Source: Euryarchaeota archaeon UBA501
GTDB lineage: Archaea; Thermoplasmatota; Poseidoniia; Poseidoniales; Thalassarchaeaceae
Length of the DNA stretch: 14,303 nucleotides
Direction: 5' to 3'
NCBI GenBank assembly: GCA_002505685.1
Contig: DAVT01000085.1
Span: 1 to 14,303 of the forward strand
Positions 13,740 through 14,303 of this stretch are shown one piece after another. The translations under genes and the position numbers were made by a program. Below the pieces are notes generated by a model, which was not told the DNA's origin, searched no databases, and saw nothing but the letters and a program-made list of their open reading frames with translations. The first letter of the stretch is position 1. The number at the start of each line of letters is the position of its first letter.

Positions 13740-14303
13740 TCATCCATTCCGCATAGCGTCAATTTGCTCTTGAGTCCAGCCTGCAGATAGGAGTTGCTCG
13801 TCTGTCCATGCTGCTGCTGAATTTTCTTCAGCTGACTCTGGTTCTTGTTCCGGTTCATCATCCTGTTCTGGACTGGCTGCCGCTTGTGCGAGTGAAAGGC
13901 CTTCAGGTTCTGGGGAATCCGCATTTTCAGGGCTTTCAATCTCAGGTACACCCATTTGTTCGCCACGTTGTTCTGCTTCTGCCGCTTCCAGTACTTCGTC
14001 CTCTACCTTCTTTTCAGGGCGACCTTCAGGATACTTGAGTTGCTTGTAGGCGTTTCCTGTTTTCTGCGCACCGATAAATGCGAATCCGGCCATCATGAAT
14101 GTAATCAGGCCAATCGGGACAGTGAACATTCTCGGCCAATAGACTGCAACTTCAGCATCCATTGTGAGTAAGGTTCCAGGGTTATCCACAGGCTCAACCC
14201 ATTCAATACGGATACACTTCTGGCCGGGTTGAGTTTTGAGAGTGAATTCAATTTTCTCGCCCTGTTTGGCTGGCTCTGTACTACTGTACCATGATCCTTC
14301 TGG
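13740..14303 (-). CDS. Membrane protein with an acidic cytoplasmic tail and WTxEQ motifs (N-terminus beyond window)
   Basis: The frame is open to the right edge, so the 5' end is missing and 187 residues are visible. It begins in an exported beta-type segment (GEKIEFTLKTQPGQKCIRIEW), then has one transmembrane helix (MFTVPIGLITFMMAGFAFIGA) followed by Lys/Arg residues, placing the rest inside. The tail of about 95 residues is rich in Glu, Pro and Ala and probably disordered. It ends in two related elements, WTDEQLL and WTQEQID, nine residues apart, which may be a short helical docking motif. No family recognised. It is upstream of the SAP gene on the same strand, both being single-pass proteins with an acidic cytoplasmic segment, so they may work together. 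An internal GTG at 14189 is not the true start. Confidence 0.8.
   Translation of the reverse strand, partial: PEGSWYSSTEPAKQGEKIEFTLKTQPGQKCIRIEWVEPVDNPGTLLTMDAEVAVYWPRMFTVPIGLITFMMAGFAFIGAQKTGNAYKQLKYPEGRPEKKVEDEVLEAAEAEQRGEQMGVPEIESPENADSPEPEGLSLAQAAASPEQDDEPEQEPESAEENSAAAWTDEQLLSAGWTQEQIDAMRNG

Noticed and set aside
13266..13790. 174-residue plus-strand open frame opposite the SAP gene
   Set aside because: Its Ser-rich stretch is the antisense of the acidic Glu/Asp linker, not a real protein.

Overview
The window looks like chromosomal DNA of an archaeon, most likely a marine Group II euryarchaeon (Poseidoniales) or a close Thermoplasmata-like relative. This rests on protein content read by eye, not on a search. 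Archaeal-type information genes (ribosomal protein S8e, SRP19, an MCT-1/Tma20-like PUA protein, a family B DNA polymerase ending in a PIP-box-like tail, a TFB/cyclin-like protein) lie among bacterial-looking ones: a cold-shock protein, a bleomycin-hydrolase/PepC-type C1 peptidase, a lipobox PKD lipoprotein and a chromosomal ParA. Genes are packed tightly on both strands and no gene-free stretch exceeds about 130 bases. I see no rRNA, tRNA, CRISPR array or insertion sequence.

Left part (1-5330): a truncated PKD lipoprotein gene and polB lie on the minus strand. ilvE (branched-chain aminotransferase) diverges from polB on the plus strand. A minus-strand cluster of rps8e, SRP19 and a small cyclin-like gene converges on ilvE, and a 19-bp perfect palindrome sits at that junction.

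Middle part (5441-9281): genes alternate in strand: a double-ACT protein (+), an FAH-family enzyme (-), the PUA protein (+), CspA (-), a secreted, membrane-tailed protein (+) and a papain-fold peptidase (+). Convergent neighbours abut with no spacer (5848/5849, 7035/7036) or overlap (9270-9281).

Right part (9270-14303): a minus-strand operon-like run, in transcription order: a truncated membrane protein with an acidic tail and two WTxEQ motifs; a large membrane protein with a cytoplasmic SAP domain; ParA; a 137-residue protein that carries only the ParA-contacting LGRGL motif of ParB; and an HSL-type alpha/beta hydrolase. The SAP-TM / ParA / LGRGL set is the best candidate here for an undescribed system. 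One reading is a ParA-based device linking a membrane anchor with a possible nucleic-acid-binding face to a minimal ParB-like activator.

Shine-Dalgarno sites are of the GGTGA or GGAGG type. At several genes (rps8e, SRP19, the SAP gene, ilvE) the SD lies in the 3' arm of a hairpin that ends just before the start codon, and at two operon junctions the upstream stop codon lies inside the next gene's SD.
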